Origin: Bradyrhizobium retamae | GTDB taxonomy: Bacteria; Pseudomonadota; Alphaproteobacteria; Rhizobiales; Xanthobacteraceae | DNA: 64,000 nt | Direction: 5' to 3' | NCBI RefSeq assembly: GCF_001440415.1 | Contig: NZ_LLYA01000057.1 | Location: forward strand, 1-64,000 | Part shown: positions 35,347 to 47,464 of the stretch, piece by piece | Layout: every line of letters starts with the position of its first letter | How positions within the stretch are numbered: the stretch's first letter is position 1 | Notes under the pieces: generated by a model | What the model was told of the DNA's origin: nothing | Seen by the model: the letters and a program-made list of their open reading frames with translations, nothing else | Database searches by the model: none | Translations under genes and position numbers: made by a program

Positions 35347-36057
35347 TCACCTCAGCGGCACATAGACGTTGATCACCAGCTTGTCTTCCGCCGTCTTCAG
35401 GGGATCGGTGATGTATTCCTCGATGAAGGTGTCTTTGGCTTCCAGTTTCTTGTCGTCTAGGTGGTTGGTGATCGCCTCATAGGTGTTGTCCATGTTGTCG
35501 TAGGAGCCGCGATGGACGAACTTCAGCGCCTTGCCCTCGGGCGACTTGCCCATGCTGATGTCCTTGGTCAGGTTCTTGACGTCCTGGTCGACCGGAATCT
35601 GCGCCAGATACGTAAAACCGGTATCGTCGGTCGAGGTGTAGACGATCATCGAATTGCCTGTGGCCTTGATGCCCTGCTTGTCGAGCAACGCGGTCAGCGC
35701 CTTGAACGAATCGATCAGGGTGTCGAACGCCGCATCCCAGTTGGCCGTGCCCTTCATCACCAAGACTTTCTTGGGCTCCAGCGTGAACTCCTCGCCGAAG
35801 GGGTCGGCGTTCTGGACGCTGGCGGCGGGCGGCGGGGGTACGGGCGTCGGGGCTTTCTCTGCGGTCGGGACATCCGCCGGGGACTTGGTTTCGGCCGGCG
35901 GCGGGACCGGCACGGCCGATGGTGCGGGGGTGGGCGTCGCCGCCGGGCTTGTGGCCGGTGGGGCTGAGGGCGCCGGCGATTGCGCCAGTGCGGCCCCGCC
36001 AAGCGCAACCATGGCGAGCGCGGCGACGGCCGCACGGAAAGTGCTGATACGGTTCAT
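35347..36057 (-). CDS. secreted GyrI-like (effector-binding) domain protein
   Basis: 236 residues. Signal peptide (FRAAVAALAMVALGGAALAQ), then a Pro/Ala-rich linker to about residue 85 with PTAEKAPTPVPPPPAAS. The rest (DPFGEEFTLEPKKVLVMKGT to VINVYVPLR) matches the GyrI-like small-molecule-binding fold, usually attached to regulators but here exported. The start at 36057 (MNRISTFRAAV) is a normal signal-peptide start; a longer frame upstream is unconvincing. The next gene, SIMPL, begins 6 bp beyond. Confidence 0.85.
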   Translation of the reverse strand: MNRISTFRAAVAALAMVALGGAALAQSPAPSAPPATSPAATPTPAPSAVPVPPPAETKSPADVPTAEKAPTPVPPPPAASVQNADPFGEEFTLEPKKVLVMKGTANWDAAFDTLIDSFKALTALLDKQGIKATGNSMIVYTSTDDTGFTYLAQIPVDQDVKNLTKDISMGKSPEGKALKFVHRGSYDNMDNTYEAITNHLDDKKLEAKDTFIEEYITDPLKTAEDKLVINVYVPLR

Positions 36058-36239
36058 TTCAGGTATTCTCCATCCACCCCACCTGGCGGCGGCATGTCCC
36101 GGGTCCGCGCCCGCCAGGATGGGCGCTATTCCTAACACGCAAGGTCCGTTTTCGTCCCATGACAGATGCGTCATAGGCCCCCGTACTAGGCAATTGGCCA
36201 TTATTCGCCATATAAGGCAGGCATAAATTGGGAAATTCC

Positions 36240-37124
36240 ATGAGCGCGCTGGCCAACCACGCATTTGCCAAAATGAACGGCATCGGCAACGAAATCGTCG
36301 TGGTCGACCTGCGCGATTCCAACGCCGGCTCGAAGGCCGCCGTGACGCCGGAGGACGCCCGCGCCGTGGCTTCGCCCGCGGGCGTGCCCTATGACCAGTT
36401 AATGGTATTGCAGCCGCCGCGGCTACCGGGCACCGAGGCCTTCATCCGCATCTACAACAATGACGGCTCGGAAGCCGGCGCCTGCGGCAACGGCATGCGT
36501 TGCGTGGTGCGCCGCCTGTTCGAGAAGACCGGCCAGACCGCCGTGACCTTCGAGACCCGTGCCGGGCTTTTGAATTGCTGGCGGGGCCCGGCGCCCGACC
36601 TCTACACCGTCGACATGGGGGCGCCGAAGTTCGGCTGGCAGGACATTCCGCTGGCCGAGGAATTTCGCGACACCCGCTACATCGAACTGCAGGTCGGACC
36701 GATCGATGCGCCGGTGCTGCATTCGCCGTCGGTGGTCTCGATGGGCAATCCGCATGCGATCTTCTGGGTCGACGACGTCAACGCCTATGATCTCGAGCGC
36801 TTCGGGCCGCTGTTGGAAAATCACCCGATCTTTCCCGAGCGCGCCAACATCACGCTCGCCCATATCGTCGATCGCGACCACATCACGATCCGCACCTGGG
36901 AGCGCGGCGTCGGCTTGACCAAGGCCTGCGGCTCGGCCGCTTGTGCGACCGCGGTCGCCGCCGCCCGGCTGAAGCGCGCCAACCGCTCGGTCGAGATCAC
37001 GCTGCCCGGCGGCAAGCTTGCGATCGAATGGCGCGAGCGTGACGGCCACGTGCTGATGACGGGAACGGCCGATTTCGAATATGAAGGCCGCTTCGATCCC
37101 GCGCTGTTCGCCAACGTCGCCTGA
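36240..37124 (+). CDS. dapF: diaminopimelate epimerase
   Basis: 294 residues. It interconverts LL- and meso-diaminopimelate for lysine and peptidoglycan. Catalytic Cys residues are in [16 protein letters not shown] and [33 protein letters not shown] is the N-terminal signature. The start at 36240 (MSALANHAF) matches what I recall of Bradyrhizobium DapF. mtaB begins 5 bp after the stop. Confidence 0.97.
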   Translation: MSALANHAFAKMNGIGNEIVVVDLRDSNAGSKAAVTPEDARAVASPAGVPYDQLMVLQPPRLPGTEAFIRIYNNDGSEAGACGNGMRCVVRRLFEKTGQTAVTFETRAGLLNCWRGPAPDLYTVDMGAPKFGWQDIPLAEEFRDTRYIELQVGPIDAPVLHSPSVVSMGNPHAIFWVDDVNAYDLERFGPLLENHPIFPERANITLAHIVDRDHITIRTWERGVGLTKACGSAACATAVAAARLKRANRSVEITLPGGKLAIEWRERDGHVLMTGTADFEYEGRFDPALFANVA

Positions 37125-37129
37125 GCGCC

Positions 37130-38395
37130 ATGAGCGTCGACGTCCTCACGTTCGGCTGCCGCCTCAACGCCTTCGAATCCGAGGTGATCGCCCGCGAAGC
37201 GGAGCGCGCCGGACTTTCCGATACCGTCGTCATCAATAGCTGCGCGGTCACCAATGAGGCCGTGGCCCAGGCGCGGCAATCGATCCGTCGGTTGAAGCGC
37301 GAACGGCCGGATGTGCGCATCGTCGTCACCGGCTGCGCGGCGCAGACGCAGGCAGAAATGTTTGCCGAAATGGCCGAGGTCGATCGCGTCGTCGGCAATG
37401 ACGACAAGATGCGGGGCGAAGCCTGGCGCGATGCGCGCGCGGCGTTCGACTTGGGCTTTGGCGTCGGGACAAGCGAAAAGATCGCGGTCGCCGACATCAT
37501 GGCGGTCAAGGAGATGGCGCCGCATCTGCTTGACGGGTTCAAGGCCGGCCTGCCGCGCGTGTTCGTGCAGGTGCAGAACGGCTGCGACCATCGCTGCACC
37601 TTCTGCATCATCCCCTATGGCCGCGGCAATTCGCGCTCGGTGCCAATGGGGGCGGTGGTGGATCAGGTGCGGGCGCTCGCCGAGCGCGGCCATGCCGAGA
37701 TCGTGCTGACCGGTGTCGATCTGACGAGCTACGGCGCCGATCTGCCGGGCCGCGCGACGCTCGGGCAACTGACAAAACAGATCTTGCGCCACGTGCCGGA
37801 GTTGAAGCGTTTGCGGATTTCGTCGATCGATTCCATCGAGGCCGACCGCGACCTGCTCGACGTCATTGCCGAGGATGAGCGGCTGATGCCGCATCTGCAC
37901 CTGTCGCTGCAATCCGGCGACGACCTCATTTTGAAGCGGATGAAGCGGCGGCATTCGCGACATGATGCGATCGAATTTTGCGCGCAGGTGCGGCGATTGC
38001 GCCCGGACATCACGCTCGGTGCCGATATCATCGCGGGTTTTCCGACCGAGACGGAAGAAATGTTTGCGCGCTCGCAGGACCTGGTGGAGGAATGCGATCT
38101 CACCTTCCTCCACGTGTTTCCTTACTCCAAGCGCCCGGGTACGCCGGCCGCACGGATGCCGCAGGTGGCGGGTGAGGTTATCAAGGCGCGGGCGAAGCGG
38201 TTGCGCGCGGTGGGCGAGGCCGCACTGCAGCGGCGGCTGTCGGCAGAGGTCGGCGCCACGCGTCAGGTCTTGATCGAAAGCGACAAACAGGGACGCACCG
38301 AGCATTTTCTGCCGGTTGCGATATCGGGCGAAAAGCCGGGTGCCGTGATGCCGCTCGTGATCAAGTGCCACGATGGTGCGCGGCTATCGCTGTAA
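37130..38395 (+). CDS. mtaB: tRNA (t6A37) methylthiotransferase MtaB
   Basis: 421 residues. Radical SAM methylthiotransferase that adds a methylthio group to threonylcarbamoyl-A37. N-terminal MTTase Cys are in FGCRLNAFESE, NSCAVTNEAV and TGCAAQ. The radical SAM cluster CDHRCTFCIIPYGRG follows, then TGVDLTSYG. A TRAM-like C-terminal part ends the protein. It is 5 bp downstream of dapF and probably co-transcribed. Confidence 0.94.
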   Translation: MSVDVLTFGCRLNAFESEVIAREAERAGLSDTVVINSCAVTNEAVAQARQSIRRLKRERPDVRIVVTGCAAQTQAEMFAEMAEVDRVVGNDDKMRGEAWRDARAAFDLGFGVGTSEKIAVADIMAVKEMAPHLLDGFKAGLPRVFVQVQNGCDHRCTFCIIPYGRGNSRSVPMGAVVDQVRALAERGHAEIVLTGVDLTSYGADLPGRATLGQLTKQILRHVPELKRLRISSIDSIEADRDLLDVIAEDERLMPHLHLSLQSGDDLILKRMKRRHSRHDAIEFCAQVRRLRPDITLGADIIAGFPTETEEMFARSQDLVEECDLTFLHVFPYSKRPGTPAARMPQVAGEVIKARAKRLRAVGEAALQRRLSAEVGATRQVLIESDKQGRTEHFLPVAISGEKPGAVMPLVIKCHDGARLSL

Positions 38396-38402
38396 GCCGC
38401 CT

Positions 38403-38433
38403 CTTCCCCTCTCCCACAAGGGGAGAAGGGAAG
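38403..38433. terminator. possible hairpin terminator between mtaB and the pseudouridine synthase
   Basis: CTTCCCCTCTCCC and GGGGAGAAGGGAAG pair with one mismatch around ACAA. The two genes converge here. No T-run follows on either strand, so function is uncertain. Confidence 0.45.
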
Positions 38434-38447
38434 TAGGCACCGTCCCG

Positions 38448-39233
38448 CTACTCACCGTTCCATCCACACTTTCGCAACCGCTCGCGCATATGCGCCGGCG
38501 CCGGCGCCATCACGCGCACCGGCTCCTTGTTCTTCGAAATCGGAACCACGATCTCACGGGAATGCAGATGCAGGATCGGTTCGCCGAAGCGCGGACCATT
38601 GCCGTAGATATTGTCGCCGACGATCGGCCAGCCCATCGCTGAGGTGTGCACGCGCAGTTGATGCGTTCGGCCAGTCACCGGTTCCAGCGCCAGCCAGGCG
38701 AGGCCGTCGCCGCGGCCGAGCACTTTCCAGGTGGTGGTGGCTTTCTGGCCCTCCGGATCCGGCTTCTGCCACCAGCCGCGCTCGGCGTTCAGCCGTCCGA
38801 GCGGCATGTCGATGGTGCCTTCATCTTCGGCAGGTCCGCCTTCGACCACGGCCCAATAGGTCTTTCCGACCTTGCCGTGCTTGAACAAGAGGCCGAGCGA
38901 AGCGGTGGCCTTGCGGTGGCGTCCCAACACGAGACAGCCTGAGGTGTCCTTGTCGAGCCGGTGGGCCAACACCGGCGGGCGCGGCAGGCCGAATCGCAAG
39001 GCATCGAAGGAAGCTTCCAGATTGGCCCCACCTTTGGGGCCGCGATGCACCGGCAGGCCGGCCGGCTTGTCGATGACCAGCATCAGCCCGTCGCGATGGA
39101 GCACGCGGGCCAGGATTTCGTCTGCCGTTAATCCCTGGACATCAATTGATGTCCTGGGAACATCAAAAGATGTCCGGGGCACATCAAGGGATGGCCCGGG
39201 AACAGCAAAGAATTTGTTGTGACTTCCGCTCAT
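38448..39233 (-). CDS. RluA-family pseudouridine synthase
   Basis: 261 residues. It isomerises uridine in rRNA or tRNA. Catalytic Asp is in AHRLDKDTSGCLVLG; LVIDKPAGLPVHRGPKGG and GRTHQLRVHTSAMG are family motifs. Residues ~12-33 are three 7-residue repeats (AVPGPSL / DVPRTSF / DVPRTSI, then DVQG), which are not part of the family and are encoded by 21-bp direct repeats at 39138-39200. The target nucleotide is not known. Confidence 0.9.
   Translation of the reverse strand: MSGSHNKFFAVPGPSLDVPRTSFDVPRTSIDVQGLTADEILARVLHRDGLMLVIDKPAGLPVHRGPKGGANLEASFDALRFGLPRPPVLAHRLDKDTSGCLVLGRHRKATASLGLLFKHGKVGKTYWAVVEGGPAEDEGTIDMPLGRLNAERGWWQKPDPEGQKATTTWKVLGRGDGLAWLALEPVTGRTHQLRVHTSAMGWPIVGDNIYGNGPRFGEPILHLHSREIVVPISKNKEPVRVMAPAPAHMRERLRKCGWNGE
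39138..39200. repeat. three 21-bp direct repeats inside the pseudouridine synthase gene
   Basis: Units at 39138-39158, 39159-39179 and 39180-39200 share ACATCAA...GATG(T/G)CC. The first contains GGACATCAATTGATGTCC, a perfect 18-bp palindrome (39137-39154); the other two are degenerate. They encode a heptad of the type DVPRTS(F/I). Confidence 0.88.
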
Positions 39234-39261
39234 GGCGCGAAACCGCTAACACGTCCCCGAC

Positions 39262-40206
39262 ATGAGCGATACCACTCCTGGAACCCCCAAACTGAGCTGG
39301 TGGCGGCGGCTTTCGAGCGGCCTGAAGCGGACCTCGAGTTCGCTCGGTACGGCCGTCGCCGACCTCGTCACCAAGCGCAAGCTCGACCGCGCCATGCTCG
39401 ACGATATCGAGGATGTGCTGCTGCGCGCCGATCTCGGCACTGCGGTCGCGGTGCGGATCGCGGATGCCGTCGGCGCCGGCCGCTATGACAAGGCGATTTC
39501 CGCCGACGAAGTGAAGACGGTCGTCGCGACCGAGGTCGAGAAGGTGCTGGCGCCGGTGGCGAAGCCGCTGGAGATCGACGCGGCGCAAGAGCCGTTCGTC
39601 ATCCTCGTGGTCGGCGTCAACGGCTCCGGCAAGACCACGACCATCGGCAAGCTTGCCGCGAAACTGAGCGCCGAGGGCCGCAAGGTGATGCTGGCGGCGG
39701 GCGATACGTTCCGTGCCGCTGCAATCGAACAGCTCAAGGTGTGGGGCGAGCGCACCAAATCGCCGGTCGTTGCGGGCGCGCAGGGTTCTGATTCAGCAAG
39801 CCTCGCCTTCAACGCACTGAGCGCGGCGAAGGAGCAAAAGCTCGATGTGCTGCTGGTCGATACGGCGGGACGGCTGCAGAACAAGGCCGAACTGATGAAC
39901 GAGCTGGAAAAGGTCGTTCGCGTCATCAAGAAGGTCGACGCGTCGGCGCCGCATGCGGTCTTGCTCGTGCTCGATGCGACGGTGGGACAAAATGCGCTGT
40001 CGCAGGTCGAGGCGTTTCATCGTACCGCTGGCGTCACCGGGCTTGTGATGACGAAACTCGACGGCACCGCGCGCGGCGGCATTCTGGTGGCGCTGGCGGA
40101 GAAATTCAAACTGCCGGTGCACTTCATCGGCGTCGGCGAAGGCATCGACGATCTCGCACCGTTCACCGCGCGCGACTTTGCCAACGCGATTGCAGGAATC
40201 GAGTAA
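39262..40206 (+). CDS. ftsY: signal recognition particle receptor FtsY
   Basis: 314 residues. SRP receptor GTPase that docks Ffh at the membrane. The NG domain has [17 protein letters not shown] (G1), [28 protein letters not shown] (G3), [11 protein letters not shown] (G4 region). The long acidic N-terminal domain of E. coli FtsY is absent, as is usual here. It overlaps yciB by one base (TAATG). Confidence 0.97.
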   Translation: MSDTTPGTPKLSWWRRLSSGLKRTSSSLGTAVADLVTKRKLDRAMLDDIEDVLLRADLGTAVAVRIADAVGAGRYDKAISADEVKTVVATEVEKVLAPVAKPLEIDAAQEPFVILVVGVNGSGKTTTIGKLAAKLSAEGRKVMLAAGDTFRAAAIEQLKVWGERTKSPVVAGAQGSDSASLAFNALSAAKEQKLDVLLVDTAGRLQNKAELMNELEKVVRVIKKVDASAPHAVLLVLDATVGQNALSQVEAFHRTAGVTGLVMTKLDGTARGGILVALAEKFKLPVHFIGVGEGIDDLAPFTARDFANAIAGIE

Positions 40207-40808
40207 TGGACAAGAAAGTACCGCATCCGCTGTTCAAGCTTGCGACCGAACTCGGTCCCTTGCTCATCTTCTTCGTCGCCAATGCCAAGTCCAACCTGTT
40301 CGTCGCCACCGGCGTATTCATGGTGGCGGTGGTGGCTGCGATGATCGCGTCTTACATGGTGACACGGCATGTGCCCATGATGGCGATCGTCACTGCGGTC
40401 GTCGTCGTCGTGTTCGGCGCGCTGACGCTGATCCTGCATGACGAGACCTTCATCAAGATGAAGCCGACCATCGTCTACACGCTGTTCGCTGCCATTCTCG
40501 CTGGCGGCCTGCTGTTCAACCGTTCCTTCATCGCGATCATGTTCGACCAGATGTTCAATCTCACCCCGCACGGCTGGCGCATCCTGACCGCGCGCTGGGC
40601 GTTGTGGTTCTTCGCGATGGCGGTGCTGAACGAGATCATCTGGCGCACGCAAAGCACCGACTTCTGGGTTGCCTTCAAGGTCTTCGGCATGGTGCCGCTG
40701 ACGATGCTGTTTGCCGTAACACAGATGCCGCTGATCAAGCGCTATCATCTGGAACCGGCTTCGCTGGAGGTCAGCGAGGCCGAGGCGGGTGACGTGAGCA
40801 AGGGATGA
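40206..40808 (+). CDS. yciB: YciB/septation protein A (inner membrane)
   Basis: 200 residues with about five membrane helices. The family marks [21 protein letters not shown] and [19 protein letters not shown] are present. It is involved in envelope integrity and cell division in E. coli. The ATG overlaps the ftsY stop by one base, so translation is coupled. Confidence 0.93.
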   Translation: MDKKVPHPLFKLATELGPLLIFFVANAKSNLFVATGVFMVAVVAAMIASYMVTRHVPMMAIVTAVVVVVFGALTLILHDETFIKMKPTIVYTLFAAILAGGLLFNRSFIAIMFDQMFNLTPHGWRILTARWALWFFAMAVLNEIIWRTQSTDFWVAFKVFGMVPLTMLFAVTQMPLIKRYHLEPASLEVSEAEAGDVSKG

Positions 40809-40880
40809 TTGCGGCCGCTTGTGCGGCTTTACTCCCTCGCTCCGCATTTGCGGGGAGATTCCCGCCTCGCGCGAATTTCG

Positions 40881-40909
40881 ACCTCTCCCCGTAAAGAACG
40901 GGGAGAGGT
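40881..40909. terminator. bidirectional hairpin between yciB and the HhH gene
   Basis: ACCTCTCCCCGT and ACGGGGAGAGGT pair perfectly (12 bp) around AAAGA. The genes on either side converge. T content is low; it may act as a bidirectional terminator or be a repeat copy. Confidence 0.65.
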
Positions 40910-40922
40910 TAAGCAATCGGCC

Positions 40923-41282
40923 TCAGCTCTTCTGCTTGGCGATGATCTTGTCCTTGATCTTGTCGTAGGTCGCCTGCGGGACGATGCTCTTCTGCACCAG
41001 CTCGTCCTTGCCCTTGTACGGGCGGCCCTTGATGATCTTCTCCGAATAGGCCTTCCCGACGCCCGGCAGCGCATCGAGCTGCTCGGCGGTCGCCGAATTG
41101 ATGTCGAGCAGCTCGGCCTTCGGCGCCGGCGCCATCTTCGACTCCGAGGCCTTTGGCGCGGGCGCCATCTTGCTGTCGGATTTGGGCTCGGGCTGCGCGG
41201 TCTGGGCCATCGACGGCGTTGCCGTCAGCATGCCCAGCGTGAGGGCGGTGGCGAGAAGAGAAGCGAGCGTGAAGTGACGCAT
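40923..41282 (-). CDS. secreted helix-hairpin-helix (ComEA-like) protein
   Basis: 119 residues. Signal peptide ([22 protein letters not shown]), a duplicated linker ((E/D)SKMAPAPKA twice), then a helix-hairpin-helix domain: [20 protein letters not shown], then [15 protein letters not shown]. HhH domains bind DNA without sequence preference; ComEA uses this in DNA uptake. Here the link to competence is only by similarity. Its transcript ends near the 40881 hairpin. Confidence 0.88.
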   Translation of the reverse strand: MRHFTLASLLATALTLGMLTATPSMAQTAQPEPKSDSKMAPAPKASESKMAPAPKAELLDINSATAEQLDALPGVGKAYSEKIIKGRPYKGKDELVQKSIVPQATYDKIKDKIIAKQKS

Positions 41283-41409
41283 ATGGGTGTCCCTCCCAAG
41301 GACGGTTCAAGTAACGCATCAAAGCTAGCTGCGAATTCATGGCGGCGCCATGGCCGCGAAATGAACGATAGATAAAAGCGGAAGAATATTTGGAGCCGAT
41401 TTCTCGTTC

Positions 41410-41487
41410 GTCATTCCGGAGCATCGCGCAGCGACGAGTCCGGAATCTCGAGATTCCGGGTGCATCTGCGATGCGCCCCGGAATGAC
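41410..41487. repeat. dispersed palindromic repeat (GTCATTCCGG type)
   Basis: GTCATTCCGGAGCATCGCGC starts it and GATGCGCCCCGGAATGAC ends it, with GTCCGGAATCTCGAGATTCC inside. It separates the HhH gene and ccmG. Confidence 0.78.
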
Positions 41488-41495
41488 AAGAGTGA

Positions 41496-42089
41496 TTACG
41501 ATCCCGCCTTGAGCGCCTTCTCGATTTCGACTTTCAGCACGCGATCGAGATTGGCCGGCGTTACCGGCCCGACCAGCTTGTAGCGGATCGTGCCGTCGCG
41601 CCCGACCACGAAGGTTTCGGGCACGCCATAGACGCCCCATTCGATCGAGCCGCGGCCGTTGCTGTCGGCGCCGACGGCGGTGAACGGATTGCCGTAGCGG
41701 CCGAGGAAGCGGCGGGCGTTATCAGGGGAATCCTTGTAGTTGATGCCGATGATCTGCAGCCGTGTGTCCTTCGCCAGCGCGGTCAACAGCGGCGCCTCAT
41801 CGTGGCATGGCACGCACCAGGAGGCCCAGACATTGACGACGGAGACCTTGCCCTTGAACACGGCCGGGTCGAGGCCGGGCACGGGCGTCCCGTTATGGAC
41901 GAGGCCCTCCAGCGCCGGCAGAGTGATTTGCGGCGCCGGCCGGCCGATCAAGGCGGAAGGGATCCTGGAGGGGTCACCGCCGTAAAGCCGCAGCAGGAAC
42001 AGTCCGGCGACCGCCAGAAAGCCGATCAGCGGCAGCGCCACCAACCAGCGTCGGCTGTGCGGTTGATCCGATGTTGCGGGCGCGCTCAT
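41496..42089 (-). CDS. ccmG: periplasmic thioredoxin-like cytochrome c maturation protein CcmG
   Basis: 197 residues. N-terminal membrane anchor (LVALPLIGFLAVAGLFLLRL) and a thioredoxin fold with VNVWASWCVPCHDEAPLL (WCVPC). It keeps apocytochrome c Cys residues reduced for haem attachment. Also called CycY or DsbE. The ATG at 42089 overlaps the ccmD stop (TGATG). Confidence 0.95.
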   Translation of the reverse strand: MSAPATSDQPHSRRWLVALPLIGFLAVAGLFLLRLYGGDPSRIPSALIGRPAPQITLPALEGLVHNGTPVPGLDPAVFKGKVSVVNVWASWCVPCHDEAPLLTALAKDTRLQIIGINYKDSPDNARRFLGRYGNPFTAVGADSNGRGSIEWGVYGVPETFVVGRDGTIRYKLVGPVTPANLDRVLKVEIEKALKAGS

Positions 42090-42268
42090 CAAATCTCCGT
42101 CGCCTGGCGGCCGGAGCGCCGGGTCACGCCAGAGGTCTCGAGTTCGCGCAGGCGCTCCTTCTGATGACGATAGTCGAGCGCGATCCAGCCGATCAGGATC
42201 AGCACGGTCGCCGCGACCAGCGCGTAGGAGGTCACGATAAACGAGGCATAGGGTCCGAGCGAGGTCAC
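42089..42268 (-). CDS. ccmD: haem exporter protein CcmD
   Basis: 59 residues, found by translating the gap. From a GTG start the frame reads (V/M)[19 protein letters not shown], then a membrane helix [20 protein letters not shown] and a basic tail. This is the size and pattern of CcmD, which stabilises CcmC and the CcmE haem-chaperone complex. The GTG at 42266-42268 is one base after the ccmC stop. Confidence 0.88.
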   Translation of the reverse strand: MTSLGPYASFIVTSYALVAATVLILIGWIALDYRHQKERLRELETSGVTRRSGRQATEI

Positions 42269-42269
42269 G

Positions 42270-43001
42270 TCATGCCGCCTGCTGGCTGGCTTGCATCATC
42301 TGCAAGCTGCGCACGCGCCGGCGCAGGATCTCGTTGCGCATCGCCGCCAGGTGCAGCGTCATGAACAGGAGCGAGAAACCGACCGCCATTACGAGCAATG
42401 GAATCAGGAACGCCTTGTCGAGCGAAGGTCCGCCCATCCGCATCACCGATGCCGGTTGATGCAGCGTGTTCCACCAGTCGACCGAGAACTTGATGATCGG
42501 CAGGTTGATCGCGCCGACCAGCGTCAGCACCGCGGCGGCCCGTGCCGCCCGCGACGGGTCCTCCACCGCACGCCATAGCGCCATCAGGCTGAGATACATC
42601 AGGAACAGGATCAGCACCGATGTGAGTCGCGCGTCCCATTCCCAATAGGTGCCCCACATCGGCCGCCCCCACAGTGAACCCGTGACCAGCGCCAGAAACG
42701 TGAACGCCGCTCCGATCGGCGCGGCGGCCTTGGCCGCGACGTCGGCGAGCGGATGCCGCCATACCAGCGTGCCCAGCGCGGCAATGCTCATGACGCCCCA
42801 GACGAACATCGAAAGCCACGCGTTCGGCACGTGGATGAACATGATCTTCACGGTAGCGCCCTGCTGGTAATCGTCGGGGGCCATCGCCGCCTGATAGAGG
42901 CCCACCAGCAGCAGGATCGCGGTCGCACCTGCCAGCCATGGCAGCACGCGCGCCGTCAGCGCGAGAAATTTCGAGGGATTGGCGAGGTCGATCAGCGTCA
43001 T
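42270..43001 (-). CDS. ccmC: haem export protein CcmC
   Basis: 243 residues with six membrane helices. It loads haem onto the chaperone CcmE. The tryptophan-rich [18 protein letters not shown] motif is diagnostic. The start [16 protein letters not shown] is typical. ccmE and ccmF are not in this window. Confidence 0.96.
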   Translation of the reverse strand: MTLIDLANPSKFLALTARVLPWLAGATAILLLVGLYQAAMAPDDYQQGATVKIMFIHVPNAWLSMFVWGVMSIAALGTLVWRHPLADVAAKAAAPIGAAFTFLALVTGSLWGRPMWGTYWEWDARLTSVLILFLMYLSLMALWRAVEDPSRAARAAAVLTLVGAINLPIIKFSVDWWNTLHQPASVMRMGGPSLDKAFLIPLLVMAVGFSLLFMTLHLAAMRNEILRRRVRSLQMMQASQQAA

Positions 43002-43091
43002 GGCTTCCTGATAGTCGTCAGCGGCGGAGCAGGCAATGTGGCATGGTTTGTTTCACATCCCCTCCGCCAGAGTTGATCGGTGTCAACATAT

Positions 43092-43760
43092 TCAGTCCAG
43101 ACCGTGCCGCAGGCTGGCCGCAGCGGCAAACGGTCCGACCACGAAACTAACCAGCGAGAGCGCGCAAAGGATCGAAAACGGAGTTCCAAACGACAGCGGG
43201 CCGGTGATGGCCGCCTGTGACGCCGCAACGCCGAAGATCAGCACCGGGATCGACAGCGGCAGCACCAGCACCGCGAGCAGGAGGCCTCCGCGGTGCAATG
43301 TCACGGCGAGCGCCGCGCCGATCATGCCCGTGAACGTCAGCGCCGGCGTTCCTACCAGCAGGGTCAGCGCCACGGCCGAGGTCGCCGCGGCGTCGAGGTT
43401 GAGCAACAGCCCGAGCACGGGCGTCGCCGCGATCAGCGGCACGCCGGCCGCGAGCCAATGCGCCAGCGCTTTCGCCGCACACGCGAGTTCCAGCGGTGTC
43501 CGGCCCATCACGATCAGGTCGAGCGAGCCGTCGTCATGATCGGCCGTGAACAGGCGGTCGAGCGTGAGCAGGCTGGCCAACAGCGCGCCGAGCCACAGTA
43601 TGGCGGGGCCGAGCCGGGCCAACAGTGGTAGATCGGGCCCGATGGCAAACGGCATCAGCACCGTGACGGTGAGGAAGAACAGCACGCCGATCAGCGCCCC
43701 GCCGCCGACGCGGAGTGCGATTTTGATGTCCCGGCGAATCAGTGCGGCGAGGGGGGTCAC
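43092..43760 (-). CDS. ccmB: haem ABC transporter permease CcmB
   Basis: 222 residues with about six membrane helices. The N-terminal [19 protein letters not shown] and [15 protein letters not shown] motifs are diagnostic. The start is a GTG at 43760, which overlaps the ccmA stop by 4 bases (GTGA); the frame upstream of it does not resemble CcmB. A 90-bp gap separates it from ccmC. Confidence 0.94.
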   Translation of the reverse strand: MTPLAALIRRDIKIALRVGGGALIGVLFFLTVTVLMPFAIGPDLPLLARLGPAILWLGALLASLLTLDRLFTADHDDGSLDLIVMGRTPLELACAAKALAHWLAAGVPLIAATPVLGLLLNLDAAATSAVALTLLVGTPALTFTGMIGAALAVTLHRGGLLLAVLVLPLSIPVLIFGVAASQAAITGPLSFGTPFSILCALSLVSFVVGPFAAAASLRHGLD

Positions 43761-44359
43761 TTCCCGCCCCCCATCCGCAGTTCGCTCGCTTCGATCCCGA
43801 GCGGTGTATGAGTGGCCGCAACAATGATCCCGCCGCTGGCCAGGTGCTCGCGCATCACGCCCACGAATAGTTCCTGTCCGGCGGTGTCGAGCGCCGAGGT
43901 CGGCTCGTCCAGCAGCCAGACCGGCCGTCGCACCACCAGCAGCCGCGCAATCGACAGCCGGCGCCGCTGACCGGCCGAGAGAAAGGCCGCCGGCAGATAA
44001 GTGGCGTGGCCGAGCCCCACGGCGGTGAGGCACTCTTTGACGTCGCCGGTCGCCCCACCGAGAAAATCCCGCCAGAACGACAGGTTTTCCGCAACGCTTA
44101 GCGCAGGCTTCAATGCATCGCGGTGGCCCAGATAGTGGGATTGCTCCGGCAAGGTCAGCTCGGCCTCGCCACCTTCCAGGCCGATCGATCCGCCACCCGG
44201 CACCAGGAGACCCGCGATGAGGCGGAGCAGCGAGGTCTTGCCCGAGCCGTTCGGGCCGACCACGGCCAGCACTTCGCCGGAAGCGGCCGCGAAATCGAGG
44301 CCCGAAAACACCTCTCGGCCGCCTCTGACACAACTGATTTGGCGCCCCGAGAGCCGCAT
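43757..44359 (-). CDS. ccmA: haem ABC transporter ATP-binding protein CcmA
   Basis: 200 residues. Walker [17 protein letters not shown], signature [14 protein letters not shown] and Walker [13 protein letters not shown] are present. With CcmB it releases haem-CcmE from CcmC. It is first in ccmABCD-G. acnA is divergent across 225 bp that contain two 21-bp spaced repeats. Confidence 0.96.
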   Translation of the reverse strand: MRLSGRQISCVRGGREVFSGLDFAAASGEVLAVVGPNGSGKTSLLRLIAGLLVPGGGSIGLEGGEAELTLPEQSHYLGHRDALKPALSVAENLSFWRDFLGGATGDVKECLTAVGLGHATYLPAAFLSAGQRRRLSIARLLVVRRPVWLLDEPTSALDTAGQELFVGVMREHLASGGIIVAATHTPLGIEASELRMGGGK

Positions 44360-44380
44360 TTTGCTTCGTCACAGCCCTCT

Positions 44381-44419
44381 GAAATTGATGGGTACCGCGT
44401 CAGAATTTGTGGGTACCGC
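44381..44419. promoter_or_regulatory. 21-bp spaced direct repeats upstream of ccmA and acnA
   Basis: GGGTACCGC occurs at 44390 and at 44411, and flanking bases also agree (AATTGATG / AATTTGTG), so a 20-bp block is repeated with a 21-bp period, two turns of the helix. Such spacing suits a regulator binding in tandem on one face. It is near the ccmA start (44359). Function is inferred. Confidence 0.45.
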
Positions 44420-44543
44420 ATTGCTGCAGCACGTTTGTCGCTGTGGCGGCGCTTCTAGAAAGATTCTATAAGCCCGGAACTTGATGCAGCACACAATCGG
44501 CGGCTGCAAGCCAAGAAGCCAGCCTTCCGCTGACGGTGTTAAA

Positions 44544-44560
44544 ATACCCTTGCCGGGTAT
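44544..44560. promoter_or_regulatory. small palindrome upstream of acnA
   Basis: ATACCC and GGGTAT are separated by TTGCC, 24 bp before the acnA ATG (44585). It could be an operator or an RNA hairpin at the start of the message. Only the symmetry is seen. Confidence 0.35.
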
Positions 44561-44584
44561 AACTAGAATTTGGGATTTCCTGAC

Positions 44585-47305
<2,721 letters not shown>

Positions 47306-47464
47306 CGCGGATTTGTGATCGGTGCCTCACTTCGAAGTGAGTAGCGAGCAAGGAGAAGGCGGCCTATGACAGGGCCGCTTTCGTGCGTCTGGGGCACGCC
47401 TTTAGGATATTCAAATCATGCCCCGTACAAATACGGATGGAAAACGCTACGCCCGGTTCGCGCG

